A DNA stretch of 64,000 nt from Sitta carolinensis (lineage: Eukaryota > Chordata > Aves > Passeriformes > Sittidae): positions 108,953,910-109,017,909 of the forward strand of contig CM063284.1 in NCBI GenBank assembly GCA_032173965.1, written 5' to 3'. The notes below the pieces were generated by a model, which saw nothing but the letters and a program-made list of their open reading frames with translations, had not been told where the DNA came from and ran no database searches. This document shows, piece by piece, positions 46,386-59,500 of this stretch (its first letter is position 1; the number at the start of each line of letters is the position of its first letter). Position numbers and translations under genes: made by a program.

Positions 46386-49300
46386 TAACTCTCTTCAGCC
46401 AGAACACTAAATGTCAAGGTATTTTCCCTACAGATCTGAATTTTTAACACAATTTAAATATTGGAAAATCACTAAAAATAAGCCAAAAATAGCCCCCCAA
46501 ACCTTCCCTCCCCTCCACCCCCACCAAGACTGGATGCTTCAGTGAACAAATTATTATCGTGTTTAAAATAGAAGGCCAGACATTTCCATTTTTATGGTCT
46601 TGTTGTTGCTACTCAAGTTTTGTAATCTTCAAAGCTCTTTGCCTGTGAGATCAAAATGACTAATTTTCAGTCCCTAAAAGTTATAGACCCTGAAACTTGT
46701 TGGATTTTGACAGAAAAAAATCGCAGCCTAACAAAGTGTTTTGACCATCCATAGCAATGAATTTAAGAAGGGAGGTTGGTGGGAAGGTAAATGTGGCAAC
46801 TTAGGTTTAGGTTGATCACTTGGGCCACGAAGCTTGAAGGAATCCAATTTTTCAGTTCACCTCTTCCCATTATTCAAAGGTCTCCCAGCTCTGCAATCTC
46901 TTTGGTTCATACTCCAGTGAAACCATGTTAAACTGAAAAATGCAAAGGCCAGAACCCAAAACAGGAGTTAGAGAAAAGGTTTATGAAATCAGTCCTGTTC
47001 TCAGGCATTGGCTTGGGATGCACTCCTCTCCAATAGTTTTAGTTTGTAATCTGCAGTGGCATATAAGGTGTTCCTACAGAAGTGACAATGTGAAAATGTC
47101 CTACTGAAATGAGTACATTTGTATGCTTCTGAAGCCTATCCATTGGAAACATATAAATTAGGTTTCTTCTCTGTGTTTGTCAAGCATTAGTGTAGGAATA
47201 AATAAAGGCAATAGGCAATAAAGTGATATTAAGAAAAACTCAAAGGTGACTATGTTAATCAATAGGTGCCACAAGTTTAGACATCAGTATTGCCCCCTGC
47301 ATAGCTGTGTTTTTCCAACTTTGCAGCCTATGTTATCAAGACCAAACCTTCTTTAAAACACTCCCACAACCAAGGGAAAAGAACAGAGGGAAAGAAGACC
47401 TCCACAATTTCAGGCTGGAGTGTAAGTCCCTTTTGGGATTTTACTGGACCATCCCTGCACCTATACAACTCTTCAGAGTGTACAGCTGTTCCTGTAAATT
47501 TCCTGATTAGGATTTTAGTGTGTCATAAGGCCTGATATTTATCCAATGAAATCAATGAAAATATTGATATTGATTCCACTGGAGAGATGTCAAGCTCATA
47601 TAGAGTTTCTCCTTCAAGTTCTAGAGAAATTTAATTAAAGAGCAAGTTAGCAGCAAGGGAACTTGAAAGGACAAGCAGACTTGATGAGCTTACAGCGGGA
47701 GATCAAATGGGTTTGCACCAGTAGCACAATCATTTCTACAAGTTAATTGTAATAAACTTCCTACTTTCAGCTCTGGGGCAGATGATGGCACCTTTTTGCC
47801 TTCTGGATGTGAACTTCGTAATCGATACTTTAATCATAATGCCTCAATTTAATATTAATTTCTGCTGATTTGCTTAGATTTGGTGAGACTTTAAAATCTT
47901 AAGGAGTGAAATTGTTAGAAACTTGTAATGACTTCTACAGGACCTGATAAACTCCTCAGCTTTTTTTTTGGTGTTTTTTTGGGTTTTTTTGTTGGGTTTT
48001 TTTTTTTTTTTTTTTTAGGAGATTTTTGCATTTCTATATTCCACTTTAATGCAGCAAGGTAAGCCTGCTTATTAGCCATCAATTTGCTACATATCAACCT
48101 GTGAATTCAATCAGCAGGAGTAGCAATGCTGCTAGAAATAGTTACACAAACTCTTTCTGTGAAGGAGATATTTTCAAAACAAATTTAATAAAATGCCTAG
48201 TTTAAACTGGGATTTGCAAAGAATGTGCAAATGGCCTGAGCAGCCTTCATCTGCACATTATTTTGCTTGCTAGGCTTGTAGGTGACTTGCCTGTTAGCTT
48301 GTGTGTGTGTGTTTAGCTTTAAGTGTACAGGGGTAATTTAAATTTAGCAGGCAAAGAATTTAAAACTGTAAGTGCTTATCAACTGGGCTGGCAGAACTGT
48401 TCCATTAGCACATCTGGTAGAGCTGCTGCTTTGAGATGTGATGTGGAGATGGATGAGCTCCAGAGTAACCCCACTTCCCACAGGCTGCACGAGCCAGCAG
48501 GACTGCCTGCCAAGCCCACTAGGTTCATTAAGCTCAGTAGAACCCTGCAGGAAAAAGCAATTTTAAAAATAGCTTTCAAAGGCTCCCTGGGTTTAAAAGT
48601 TCTGGATTCTTTTCTGTTGCACCATGCAGAGAAATCTTTTCTTCTAAAGCACAATTTACATCCCCTGAATAAAGAGAAAGAAAATACCTTTTTGGTTTGT
48701 TAGATACACATGACTTGGCACTTCTCTTGGAAGTAATTTACCCTATTTTTCAGCTTTGGTCACCTAATCCTTCACAGGAGACTTATGAGTGATCAAAAGG
48801 TGGTCACTTTGTTGAAAAAATCTCTTTCCCTCTGTTGTTCCAGAAATGTGTCATTTCCACATCTTAGAATGCCAGGGTGGATGGATTTCTCTTGCTCACT
48901 ACCCTGTTTTTGGAGGTGCTGAGAGCTCAGGATTTTATTGTTGTTGATGCTGTGATGTTGGGGAGGGGAAAGAGGTTATCAGCCTGGTGCCAGTAAAAAA
49001 AGTCTTTCTTCAAATTCACAAAATGTGTCATCTAAGGTATGAATATCTTTTCTTCTTTCTTACTCTATTATCCACATTGACTACTAAATTCTTCCTGTTC
49101 TTCCCCTGTAATGAGGTAAATATTTAGACTTTCTTAGGCTAAGTATGTATGTGATCTTGTTGTGCTGAGTACCCTTTTATTTTTACTTCCAGGAGGATAC
49201 AATTCTATAAATTGCCCTGCATCTTCACAGCAAAACGTTATTGAACACCTCAGGTAATGAAAGATTAAAATCTTATTACTAATTCTAGACCTCACTCTCA

Positions 49301-50974
49301 ATGCTACATTGTCAGTCTGTGCTGTAGGAATTGTTCATGCATGTCAGACCAATGATCGTTGAAATTTTTAAAATATACAGGTTCTGCTAAAACTCGGTCA
49401 ATAATATTCCAGTATGTAAATTTGCTATTTTAACACTGGGGTGATGCTGCATGCTTGTATGCTGTTGCTAACCACCCCCCACTAATTTCTTTTCTAAAAA
49501 CTATTTTTTGTGATATCTTTTAAAAGATGGTTTTATTTTTTTCTTAGTATTTGAGTTTGCAAAATAGGGAAAAAGTTGATTTTAAAAATCATATTCATTT
49601 TAAGGAGCTAATTTTAGGCAAGTATAACTGCATTAAAACTCTTAATTTATAAAAAAAATAAAATAAAAGCATATGTAAAAGAATTCACTCATAAAAATAT
49701 GACTCAGAGTTCGCAGCACTACTGGAAGGTGCTGAGATGTTGTAACGATGTCTCTGGCAGAAGAAAATGTATAGGGCAGAACAGAATGCATTTTCAAAGC
49801 TGTGTGGGGGAAATGAATCATGTGATGCCCATTAGTGTCACTGAAAATTTTGCTGTGAAAGCCACATGTATTTTTGAAAGTGTACTTTTAAATGTTTTAT
49901 GTAACACTTATAAGCAAAATTTAGCACAGGCACAGTGAATCTGGGCTAATTCTCTGTACCTTCTCTGTCCTTACACTTTTGTTAGTAGGACTTAAATCTT
50001 CATTATCAGGCCAGATCTTTTGTCGCATCTCACTTGTTAAAGGTTGATGGATTTGTCTGAACTTTGGATACTTTAAAATGGGACTGAATGACAGAACAAG
50101 TGTGTGCTAGCAAAGGTATTGTTTCATCCCTGAGAGCTTCTGCTTAAACATCAAATTTTAGAAGTGCTCCTCTCTTACGAAGGAGTTTGACAGCTGTCAG
50201 GTCAGACACTGAGAGTGCAAGGAGTGAAATCAAAGCTATCTTCCTGTTCTTTCTCCATTGACTCTGTCTGATTAAACGACTACCCAGATATGCAGGTGGC
50301 ACAATGAAGAATCTCTTCTTGTAGCATATATTTTTAATCAAAATGAAAAAAAACAAACAAGAATGGACTTTCAGATTTCTCAGTTTCGTGCTATAAACCA
50401 AATCCCACTTCTTAGCCCAGCATGATGTGAGGGACAATGTCATCTTAGGTAAACACAAGTCTTCACCAAGCCCCATGAAATCTGATGCTTACATTTGTGA
50501 AATGTGGAATCAGCTGGGCTTGCTAAGGATGACATGATTTACTGACATGCTACACCTTCCAGGATTAAAGTCAGTTTATAGGTAAAAATATTGGATGAGA
50601 TACATTCCTCTTTATTGACAGGAAATGAAGTTCTTAAGCGGACTGGAAGGACTAGGAGATATGTAGCTGACAAGGCTTGAGTTAATTAACTTGCCCTACC
50701 TGGAAAGAAAAAGTGAGGAAGGGGAAAGAACCATGAGAGAGATTCATCTTCCAGATTTGGAATGTGGGAGTGGTCTGGAAAGAAAAAAGGGTATCAGCAA
50801 GGGTGTCTCATTAAATAGATAAAACCAATATTAGATCACCTGTAAAGGCCAAGGAAGGTAAAAGACTGAAGATAGAGTCCTGTTAAAAGAAGTAACATTA
50901 TGATCTTTCACGTGGGATTCCTTGGTACTGCCAGTATTATGCTGTATCCCTATAATTGAGAAGTCTGTTCTAGG
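46386..50974. other. AT-rich single-copy DNA, no supported gene
   Basis: The longest plus-strand frame outside repeats in the window is here (48323-48703, 126 codons). It has no recognised domain. I see no splice-site or homology support, so it is not called as a gene. T/G-rich simple sequence occurs at 47960-48016. Confidence 0.45.
47960..48016. repeat. T-rich tract with G interruptions, ending in a 20-T run
   Basis: Runs of 7-9 T separated by GG(T)G or GGG, ending in about 20 uninterrupted T (47997-48016). The minus-strand 60-codon frame through it encodes KKKKKK/PTKKP repeats and is an artefact. Confidence 0.9.
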
Positions 50975-51062
50975 GAACGGTGTCCCTTCCCGTGGCAGTA
51001 GGGTTGGAACTGGATGGTCTGTAAAGATTCTGTTCAACCCAAACCACTCTATGATTCTTTGC
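50975..51062 (+). mobile_element. CR1 LINE 3' end fragment
   Basis: GTGGCAGTAGGGTTGGAACTGGATGGTCTGTAAAGATTCTGTTCAACCCAAACCACTCTATGATTC over 50992-51057 follows the last 70 bp of CR1 (ggcaggggggttggaac, gatgatc, ttccaaccc, attctatgattc). Only the 3' UTR end is left. Confidence 0.88.
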
Positions 51063-54000
51063 CTGGGAGAGGACACTGATGACAAGTTTTTTTCCTGTGT
51101 GACAAGATAAAGCCAGACCATATGAAAGTACTTCGACTAGTCAAACTGTAGAGAAAATTTTGTTACTTATGGTCCTCTGTGAAGTAGCTCAGATGAGAAC
51201 TAATGATGAACAGATTGATAATTAACACAGAAAGAAGACTACTGTCAGATGCCTTTGCTGTAGAGGAGAAGGTTGGAGGGATTGAAATCTGATTGGATCT
51301 ACTTTAATATTCAACAAAAAACTGATTTATTTTCTACCAGAAAGAAAGGCATACCTTAAAAAAGAAACAACGAAAAAGAGATGTGAGCTGGGAGCTTTAT
51401 TTACCCATGATATTTTATTCTGGAGAGCATGATGGGTTTAATAATTTTCGTTCAACTCTGAAAGAAATGGTAAATATTAAAAGATTGCAAACAAGTATGA
51501 AAGAAATTAAAACTGTATATTGATCATATATAAATACATAGTTAGAAAGTGAATGCAGTGGTGAGCAGAAAAAAATGTTGTTACAGTGAGTAGAAAGTTT
51601 ATTGTTGATCAGAAAATCTGTTTAGTCTTTAAACTTATAAAATCAGTTTTAAAATCATAAGGATACCACACAAAGACACCCTATAACCTTTGAGATCCTG
51701 GGCTACATCTCACAGGTTGTTGGAGAGACACAGAATTAAAAATTTATAGATGATCTTCAGTTTCTTGAGAAAACAGACCACCAGTCTTCTGCCTTAAGGA
51801 TTAAGGGAGAGAAGCAATGGTCTTGTACCATTGATGCAACCAAAACACAAAGGGACTAAAACATCCAGGAGAGTGGGGCTCTGAGTGTGAACCAATGTGA
51901 CACCACATTAGTTCTTCTGCTGTGGCCATTCTCAAAAGGCAAGTGTATGTCTGACATCTGGGAAAATTAAAAGAAAAAGGAAAGGCTGCAAGAAGATCGA
52001 TCAAAAGTAAAGCAGAAGCAGGAGTTGTCACATGCCAGAAAACTGCACAGTATGAAGAGAGGATTGATAACAGCAGGATTAGCACAGAGAAATTTTTCAT
52101 GGAACAAGTGGAAAGCACTGCAGCTGAAGACAAATGGGCTACTACTCTGGAAACAAATGGAGCATTTATTAATTAATTCAGAAACAGGTGCGGTGGAAAG
52201 TATAGTAGTCAAAACCACAATTAGCACTGGCAGAGCAACCAGACACACTACTTAAGATATTCTGGAGAGAAGAATGGCTTTTGCCCCAAAGCCAAACACA
52301 TCAGGCAAAAGTGACAGTAGTTAATAAATCGGGAGGGAGAAAGGAGGAGGAGAATACCTTTCAAGTGTATTAGAAGGATGAAGAAAACAAAAATTAACCA
52401 AAATGTGTCAGATCTTCAGATTCACCATGAACAACACTGCACTGAAATAGTTAAGAAAATGTTAGGACCTTCCTCTTCCGGGGAAAAGAAAGACTCCTAA
52501 AAGAGCAGAGCTTTGAGCTGGAAAAAAAATATCCCAGTTATCCCAAAATTTTCTTATCCTTGGGATTATAGAGTAGGAAAAAGAAATGAAAATAAAATGA
52601 ACACAGTAATACCTGAGTGTAGGAAGACATGTTTGTCCAACGAATCATCAAAGTCCCTTTCTTTTAGGAAAAAAGGAAGCAGGCTTAATTTATTTATGTC
52701 AGAAAAAAACCCAACATAACAAAACTAATAAAAAGATGACCAGAAAATCCAAGCAGTTCTGAATACAACTCAAATTCAAAGGTATAGAATTAATTGGAAT
52801 TGTGTCCTACATTGTCTGATGAAGACAGTCAAGCAGACCACAGACTGCCTGCACAGGGAATAAGCAAAAAACGTTATAGTATCCATAGAGGGTAGCTGAC
52901 CTACCCTGATGGCTGACCAAATGTAGAGGGTATAAAATGATTTGCTTCACAAACACATCCAGCAAACACATGATTCAAATGTTAATAGAGAGTTGAAAGA
53001 ACTTCTTTCTTTAATCCCAAGAAACACAACTAGGCACCAGGATATTTTGCCATCCATCATTTGTCCTGTCTGACATCTTCAACAACATTTCTCTAGCTGT
53101 TCTTTACAGAAACTCTTTTCGTCTGGTTTTATTCTATGGCAGTTATATGCAAATCCTGGTAATCCAGATTAAAATTGATATTTTTGTGTTGCAATTTATG
53201 TTTTTTATCAATGTTGACTCAGAACGGCCATTAAAATTTTTCAGGAAGTGTCTTTTTCAAAGTCAAAACAGCATATGATTGCTTTAAGAAGTGTGTAGGT
53301 ATATTTGTATATATGTCTAATTGCTGAAGCTGTAAAGAAAAAAATACTTTATTTGCAGTCAGGTCAGAAGATAAAATAGGTAGATTATGTGCTATTGGCA
53401 ACATAAGTGGCAAAATTTGAAGTGCATCACAAATGTCTGAAGACCTGATTTAAAACCATCATATCAAAACTATCTTTTGTTAGTAAAAATATTCTTAAGA
53501 TTCTATCTATTTTACTTTTTTTTTTCTTCCCAGCACTTGGATGGAAGGCTTATAATGAAAAGGTTTTTCCAGTAACTCAATGAATAGAAAGGTATCAAAA
53601 TGATAATATCATATTAAATGTTGGGGTGAAATATATTTCCAGAGTGAAAAACATCCAACCTGAATCTTCAGGCTAGGGTCAAATAATTTTTCTAACAATT
53701 TTCAAGGCTGATTTAATGTTCCTACAAGAAGGAATACAATGAATGTCTGTGTTAACATCTAATGCAACTCTAAGCATGCCTGTTCGTGAGGCGAGATGCT
53801 TCCATAAGCTTCAGCAAACTCAAACAGTTGACTTTATCTGTTTATGTAGTCAACAGTTAGCTCTATTCCCTTCCTTCCTCACAAACTTGACTGCTAATTG
53901 CTTTCTGAACATTTACACATTGTCAGAAGTTGTATGAGACTGAAGATGGAGCAATTATTTTCTACAGGTTATTTTCGAGGAAACCTTACAGAGAAATGTC

Positions 54001-56034
54001 ACCCATTAAAAGCAGCATGGAAAATATTTTCAGAACCACAGAGACTGCTGAAAAAAACACCTGAAATGCTCACAGTTATGTCAAGCCCAGAAGCTCAAAG
54101 GCTTTGGATAATATTTACAAATGAGAAAGAAGCAAATAAAAAACTTTTGGGACTCTTTGAATACACATCTGAGAGACACAGTGACCATGTAAAATGTTGT
54201 TTATAAAAGTAGATTCATCTCATGAATGAGCTGGTCAAACTGAAGTTACGCTAAAGAGCTATTTGCTGGTTTAACTCCATAATTTATTGTGTGCCCATAA
54301 TCCATTCTTAATCCATTCTGAGACCAATGAAAATGAGTAACAGAACCTGAACAAGAAAGCACCAGTAGGGGTTTATCAGCCAAGCAACTCAGCCCACAGA
54401 ACCCACTGCAGTTCTGCAATGGGATTTTATAGTTCCCACAACATACTGGGGGCACCTACAGCAAGAGATTAGAGCAGAAGCTGGGTGATGTAATCCAGAA
54501 GAAAAAAAACAAGACCACAGGATTAAGTGGAAACATAGTTTCATAATTGTTTTGAAAGAAAAAAATGTTCTCTATCCAAATAAAAATTATATATCCAAAT
54601 AGCTTCCCTGTTCTAGCGAAGACAGAAAATCTCTGTCAAGAGAAACCCTTACATAGCCAAAGAATAGAGGTGGTTACTTTGAACCAATTATCTCTTGTAT
54701 CTTATCTAATTATCACATAAAATATTATTATAATTTTAGGTATATTTTAGTTATTTAATTATCACATAAAAATAAAATTGCTATTGATATTTAAAAATAA
54801 GACCAGGGACTTGTTTAGATTATTTTCTAAGAATTTATATGGTATCCATTCTACATTTCCATGTGAGCCACAACTGCAAACTAAAAGACCATTCGTGTGC
54901 ATCTTGTACACGTGTTTTCAAAGGCAATTTCAGTGCATTATGTGAGAAAGAACTCCTGCAGTTCCTCAGGTTTCTTATGTTGCCAACAGAGCAAAATGTA
55001 TTGAAAAGAGATGTGAATCATAACTCCCTGATGAATGACATTCAAACACTGGCACAATTTATGAAATGATGACTGTAAGTTTCAATACTTTTTTAACCAC
55101 AGGAACCTGGCCTTTATCATTTTCATAAATGTGTACAATGTCCTTACCATTAATATTTCAGAAAGAGGGATTTTTCACTCAAACATACTCATTCTGATTT
55201 TGAAGGAAGATGAGGGTTCAAAACTTCAGACAATGACACAAAGCTTAAAATATTCAAACAATTGACCTCAAACCTTTATTTTACTATATTTAAAGAATTT
55301 AGTGGAGAATTCATCAGGGGGAAAACTGATGACTTTGTGATAACATTTCCCATAGCTGAAAACAGCCTCCATCTTCTCTTACATCTTAATTGAAAAAATG
55401 GAGGCTTCAAATGCAGATAGGCTAAGAAAGGGGATGGGTCAAGTAAATAATGAAGAGTACTTATGTATGGAATTACTATGAAAGGAAAACAACAGAATGA
55501 GAATTTATGTTTTGTATTTCATGTCAGTTTTCACACTACACACATAAAGGTAAGAGGTGAGGGAAAATGCTTTATGTCCAGTAATGCCTTTCTCAGCCAA
55601 ACAATTTCCAGACTAATTTAGAAGTCAGGCTTCAAGTTTCATAGGTATAAATCAAAGGTAGGTCTAATTATCTTATAAAATGCAACTTTAAAATATATTA
55701 CAAGCGACTAGAATTGGGATTACAGTAATTGTGATGAAATTTTTTTTTTTTTTTTCCTGAAGTTATTTGGCAGGAGTTATTTTGACTAGGAGTTCCACTC
55801 CTTTCCTTTGGGATCACCTGCAGCCTACATAAAGAGCATTAAGAAATTAGTACTGCTCTGGAAAGTCTCAGCCAACAAGAGAGGAGTTTTTAAAAATTCT
55901 TAGGGCTGAAGCATCATAGCATAGCTCTGGAAGAAAATCAGGACGGTTGGTGGTGATACTGGCAATTGGACTGGTGCTATGTGGTTTTTTCTTGCCATTC
56001 AAAAGCTGTAGAAACCATTCACTTACCCCAACCT
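51063..56034. other. AT-rich single-copy DNA, no gene seen
   Basis: No exon or repeat family was recognised. Frames at 51801-52133 (minus, 110 codons) and 53898-54206 (plus, 102 codons) have no recognisable domain. A possible minus-strand promoter/poly(A) arrangement at 54246-54475 is described among the findings. Confidence 0.45.
54707..54771. repeat. 16-bp direct repeat, 49 bp apart
   Basis: TAATTATCACATAAAA occurs exactly at 54707-54722 and 54756-54771. The intervening DNA is AT-rich, which suggests a local duplication. Confidence 0.85.
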
Positions 56035-56578
56035 GACCAAGAAGGCCAGTGTTATCCTGACATGTATTAAGAACAGCATTGCCAGAAAGTTGAGGAAGTG
56101 AACCTTTCCTTCTGTACTTGGAGCATTGTGGTCGTTCCTGTGTTTCTCAGTGCAAGAGAAATGGAGATTCTTGATTCTCTAACACATGGATATGAAGATG
56201 ATTCGAGACTGAGGCACTTCATTTATAAGGAAAAACAGAGGGAACTTGTCCTGTTTAGTCTGAAAAATAGTGAGGGGAGAGGAGGAAGGAAGACCCTTCT
56301 CAGTGGTACCAAGCAATAGGACAGAGGCAGCAGGCAGAAACAGGCACAGAAAGTTCCACCAGATTATGAGGAACAACTTCATTACTGTGCAGGTGACAGT
56401 GTACTGAAACAGATCATCCAGAGAGGTTGTGAAGGCTCCTTCACTGAAGATATTCAACAGCTGCCTGGACAAAATCCTGAGCACTCTCTATGGGATTTTG
56501 CTTGTGCAGGGAGGTTGGACAAGATGACCTCCAGTGGTCCCTTCCTGTTCTGTGGTTCTGTGTATTCTGTGGCTGTAA
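56035..56578 (+). mobile_element. CR1 LINE 3' fragment (ORF2 C-terminus to 3' end)
   Basis: The start (GGCCAGTGTTATCCTGACATGTATTAAGAACAG, 56043-56075) corresponds to the A-NRILGCIKRS region of CR1 ORF2. The remains of the SALVRP...FW region and of YEDRLRELGLFSLE follow: the plus frame 56098-56319 contains KQRELVLFSLKN. The element ends with GGAGGTTGGACAAGATGACC, GTGGTCCCTTCCTG, and TTCTGTGGTTCTGTGTATTCTGTGG (56549-56573). It is frameshifted and dead, but it covers the last 540 bp of the LINE almost continuously. Confidence 0.87.
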
Positions 56579-59500
56579 AATCCCATCAAAATTAAATGTC
56601 AGCTAAAAGGCTGACAGGATACTCAAAGCACTTTGACCTGGAATGGTAGTTAGGTAACTGTCTACCAGTGGTTTTTTTAAAGCCTATCATTAGATTTCAC
56701 TAAAACTGTTCTCTTTCTCAAGGAGCAAGTGGAGCTGCAGAGGGGTAAATAAACATAAAAGACACAAGAGCTGGTTTGCTTCATTATAAAATATGGCACA
56801 GCCTGGCAGGATAATGAATATGTTATTGTATCAAGAGCAACCAAATGTACCTGATTTAAAGGGGATGGAGAGGAATTGGGGAAAAAGCAGCTTTTTATAA
56901 TATTAAGCCCTTGAGAGTTTTCCCTTGTAAAAGTCATTTCTTCATTAAAACTGTAATTGAAATGGACGTGCTGTTCAACAAGTTCAGTGTTTTATATATG
57001 CCATAGAAATCCCACGATGTGTCTAAAAATGAAATTCGTATTAATCACTGACGTCCTAATCCTCCTGATATCAGATCTATATTCAGGGATATGTTCTCTT
57101 CTGAAACACCAGAATCAATTCTGAAAATGAGATTTTAGATTAGCTCTTTAGATAGTCTACTCATAGGCTCATCCATATGAAATTTGTTATGTGCTTTCAC
57201 AGCATCTGGGGATAAAGAGCTTCTCACAGTGCCCGCATTTGTCATACATGGTTAGTAACCTAAGGTACCATTCATACACTTCACTTTGTAGTTCTTCTGA
57301 AAACATCAATCACAATCTGCCACCCTTTCCTACAGTGATTGGACAAGCCACAGTTCTGAACACAGCATAAACCTCAAGGTCATTATTTTGGTCTGCTCCA
57401 GAAACTTCATAAAAAGTTTATAGAAAGGCTTGTGAAAAAGACAGGCATTTAAAAAGAGACGTTTTACTATCTGACATCTTTACTTTCTATGCATTGCTCT
57501 ATATTTGCTCTTTTGACTGCATTTTACAGCAATGTGCAGATTGCAGTAATAAATCTGCATTAGAATTCCATCAAAACTACCATGTATATGTGTTTTTACT
57601 ATAAGCACTAAAGGTACCAGAGCCTACCTTATTTTCTAATTCCTTTCTCTTTCAGTCTACATTCTTTTGAAAGGAATTTTTGATACAGTTTCTCCTCACA
57701 ATTCACAGTGATAATACAAGTAATAAGAATGTGCAATGTGTGAAAGAGTATTTCACTGGGTAATCTACTATACTGGGGGAACATTTCAGATATATGCAAG
57801 AGAGAGTCAAACCAATGAACATGGTTTCTTTTCAAAGGAACAAGTTATGCTAGTAAAATACAAAACTTTCAATCCATAAAAACCCATGAGGTATTCTTTA
57901 TTGGACAGAAAAGTCATAGCATTCCAAACTTCTTAGTCACGTCTTAAGATCAAAGTAATTCTGTCCAAGTTTTACGAAGTAGAAATAGGTATAATGGCAT
58001 TTCTGTTGTTTTCATATTTCTTTTGAAAATAAATTCTTCTGCACTCTTCGCAGAAAAAGCAGAAATGTGAATAATAAGATGGAAACATATTTCAAGATGT
58101 TTTAGCATCTTCAGTATGGCATTTGCAAAATCTTTATTGTCTTAATCACTTAGTTTACAGGCTTGCAAAAAATAAAAAGTTCCACGCTTTCCCCAAATGT
58201 TGAAAACTAATCAAATACAAAACCACACTGTGCACTGTATGGTTCCCATCTAGTTTGTAGTTTAAAGTATCAACTTGAACAAATATCAGCCCCATTTTGG
58301 CAGGATTTAGAATCTAACTCTCTCATGCATATTTTTGAAACTTAATAGCATGTGGATTTATAGATATTCCAGGTAAACTACCAACATCTGGGGTTAAATA
58401 ATTTTTCTTTGTTACATATAATAGACACTATGTACAAATGTAGTCTTTACTTCCTTTTGGAGACACAAATTAGAGAAAATTTACTTATTTCATAAAGCTG
58501 AGGGGTTTCTAATAAATTTCAAAATACTTTTTGCTATACAGCTACTTTACGTTTATTATAAAAATATAATTTATTCTTATGAGGTCTTTACCTGAATGCA
58601 AAGAAACCTTGAACTGAAGATAAAACTGGAAGCTCAGATGCTAAAAATAAAAACAAAACAAAAAAGTCTCAAATCAAAACAAACTGAAATAAAATTCCAC
58701 TAGCCAAATTACTTTAATTTTATTTTTATTTTTCTCTACTGAAAATTATGGTTGCATTCTTCCATTTAAAATCATTTCTCAAAAACAGTGGCCAGCAATT
58801 TTCAGATCTATTTGTTTCCATAAGAGGTAATACATGCTAAACAGAGTGTCTCATTCATATTCCTGCCATTAAAACATCTTTCTTTTGTGCTTGCACAGTT
58901 CTGTACTATTATTTCTGGGTGGTTTCTCTACAATGAGAACAGAAAGATACACAGGACAAAAAAAATAATTAAAAAAAAAAAATAAAAAAAAAAAATATAT
59001 ATATATAGATCTCCTGATCTCCAGAGTAATTTCAGAGAAGCATTTGAAGTCAAAAACTTTTATACCAGCAAAAAGCCATCTTTTACCCCATGCTGTCAAT
59101 TTAAAGAACAATGCAGCAATGTCAGTTGATTCTTGGCTACAAAATCCAAGATAACAGTCCATTAAACTGTTCATTTCCTTCTCCCCACATACCTAAGTTA
59201 ATTTATCTTGAATTTTTGGGAATTTATACTATGCTTTCTACCTTCCTTTTCCATTTCCATCACCGTGAATGCTTAGCACCTCCACTGCAGGGTGTCACAG
59301 GGTGTAGGAGCAGAAGATAAGCATAATGAAGAAAGGAACTGAGTTAAAGAGAACACCAGAGCTTTATTGAGGGACTAGCAATCCATCTTGCTTCACAAAC
59401 CACAGCCAGGGGTAGATATTTTTCTTTTGGAATTACATGCGTATGTGTCTGAAATAACTAATTTGAAACCTGCTCCCCCTGAACTAATCTTAATTGGAAA

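Noticed and set aside
47915..48097. Lysine-rich minus-strand frame resembling a basic tail
   Set aside because: The KKKKKK/PTKKP pattern is the translation of a T/G-rich simple repeat.
50831..51121. 96-codon minus-strand frame
   Set aside because: It crosses a plus-strand CR1 3' end and has no motif.
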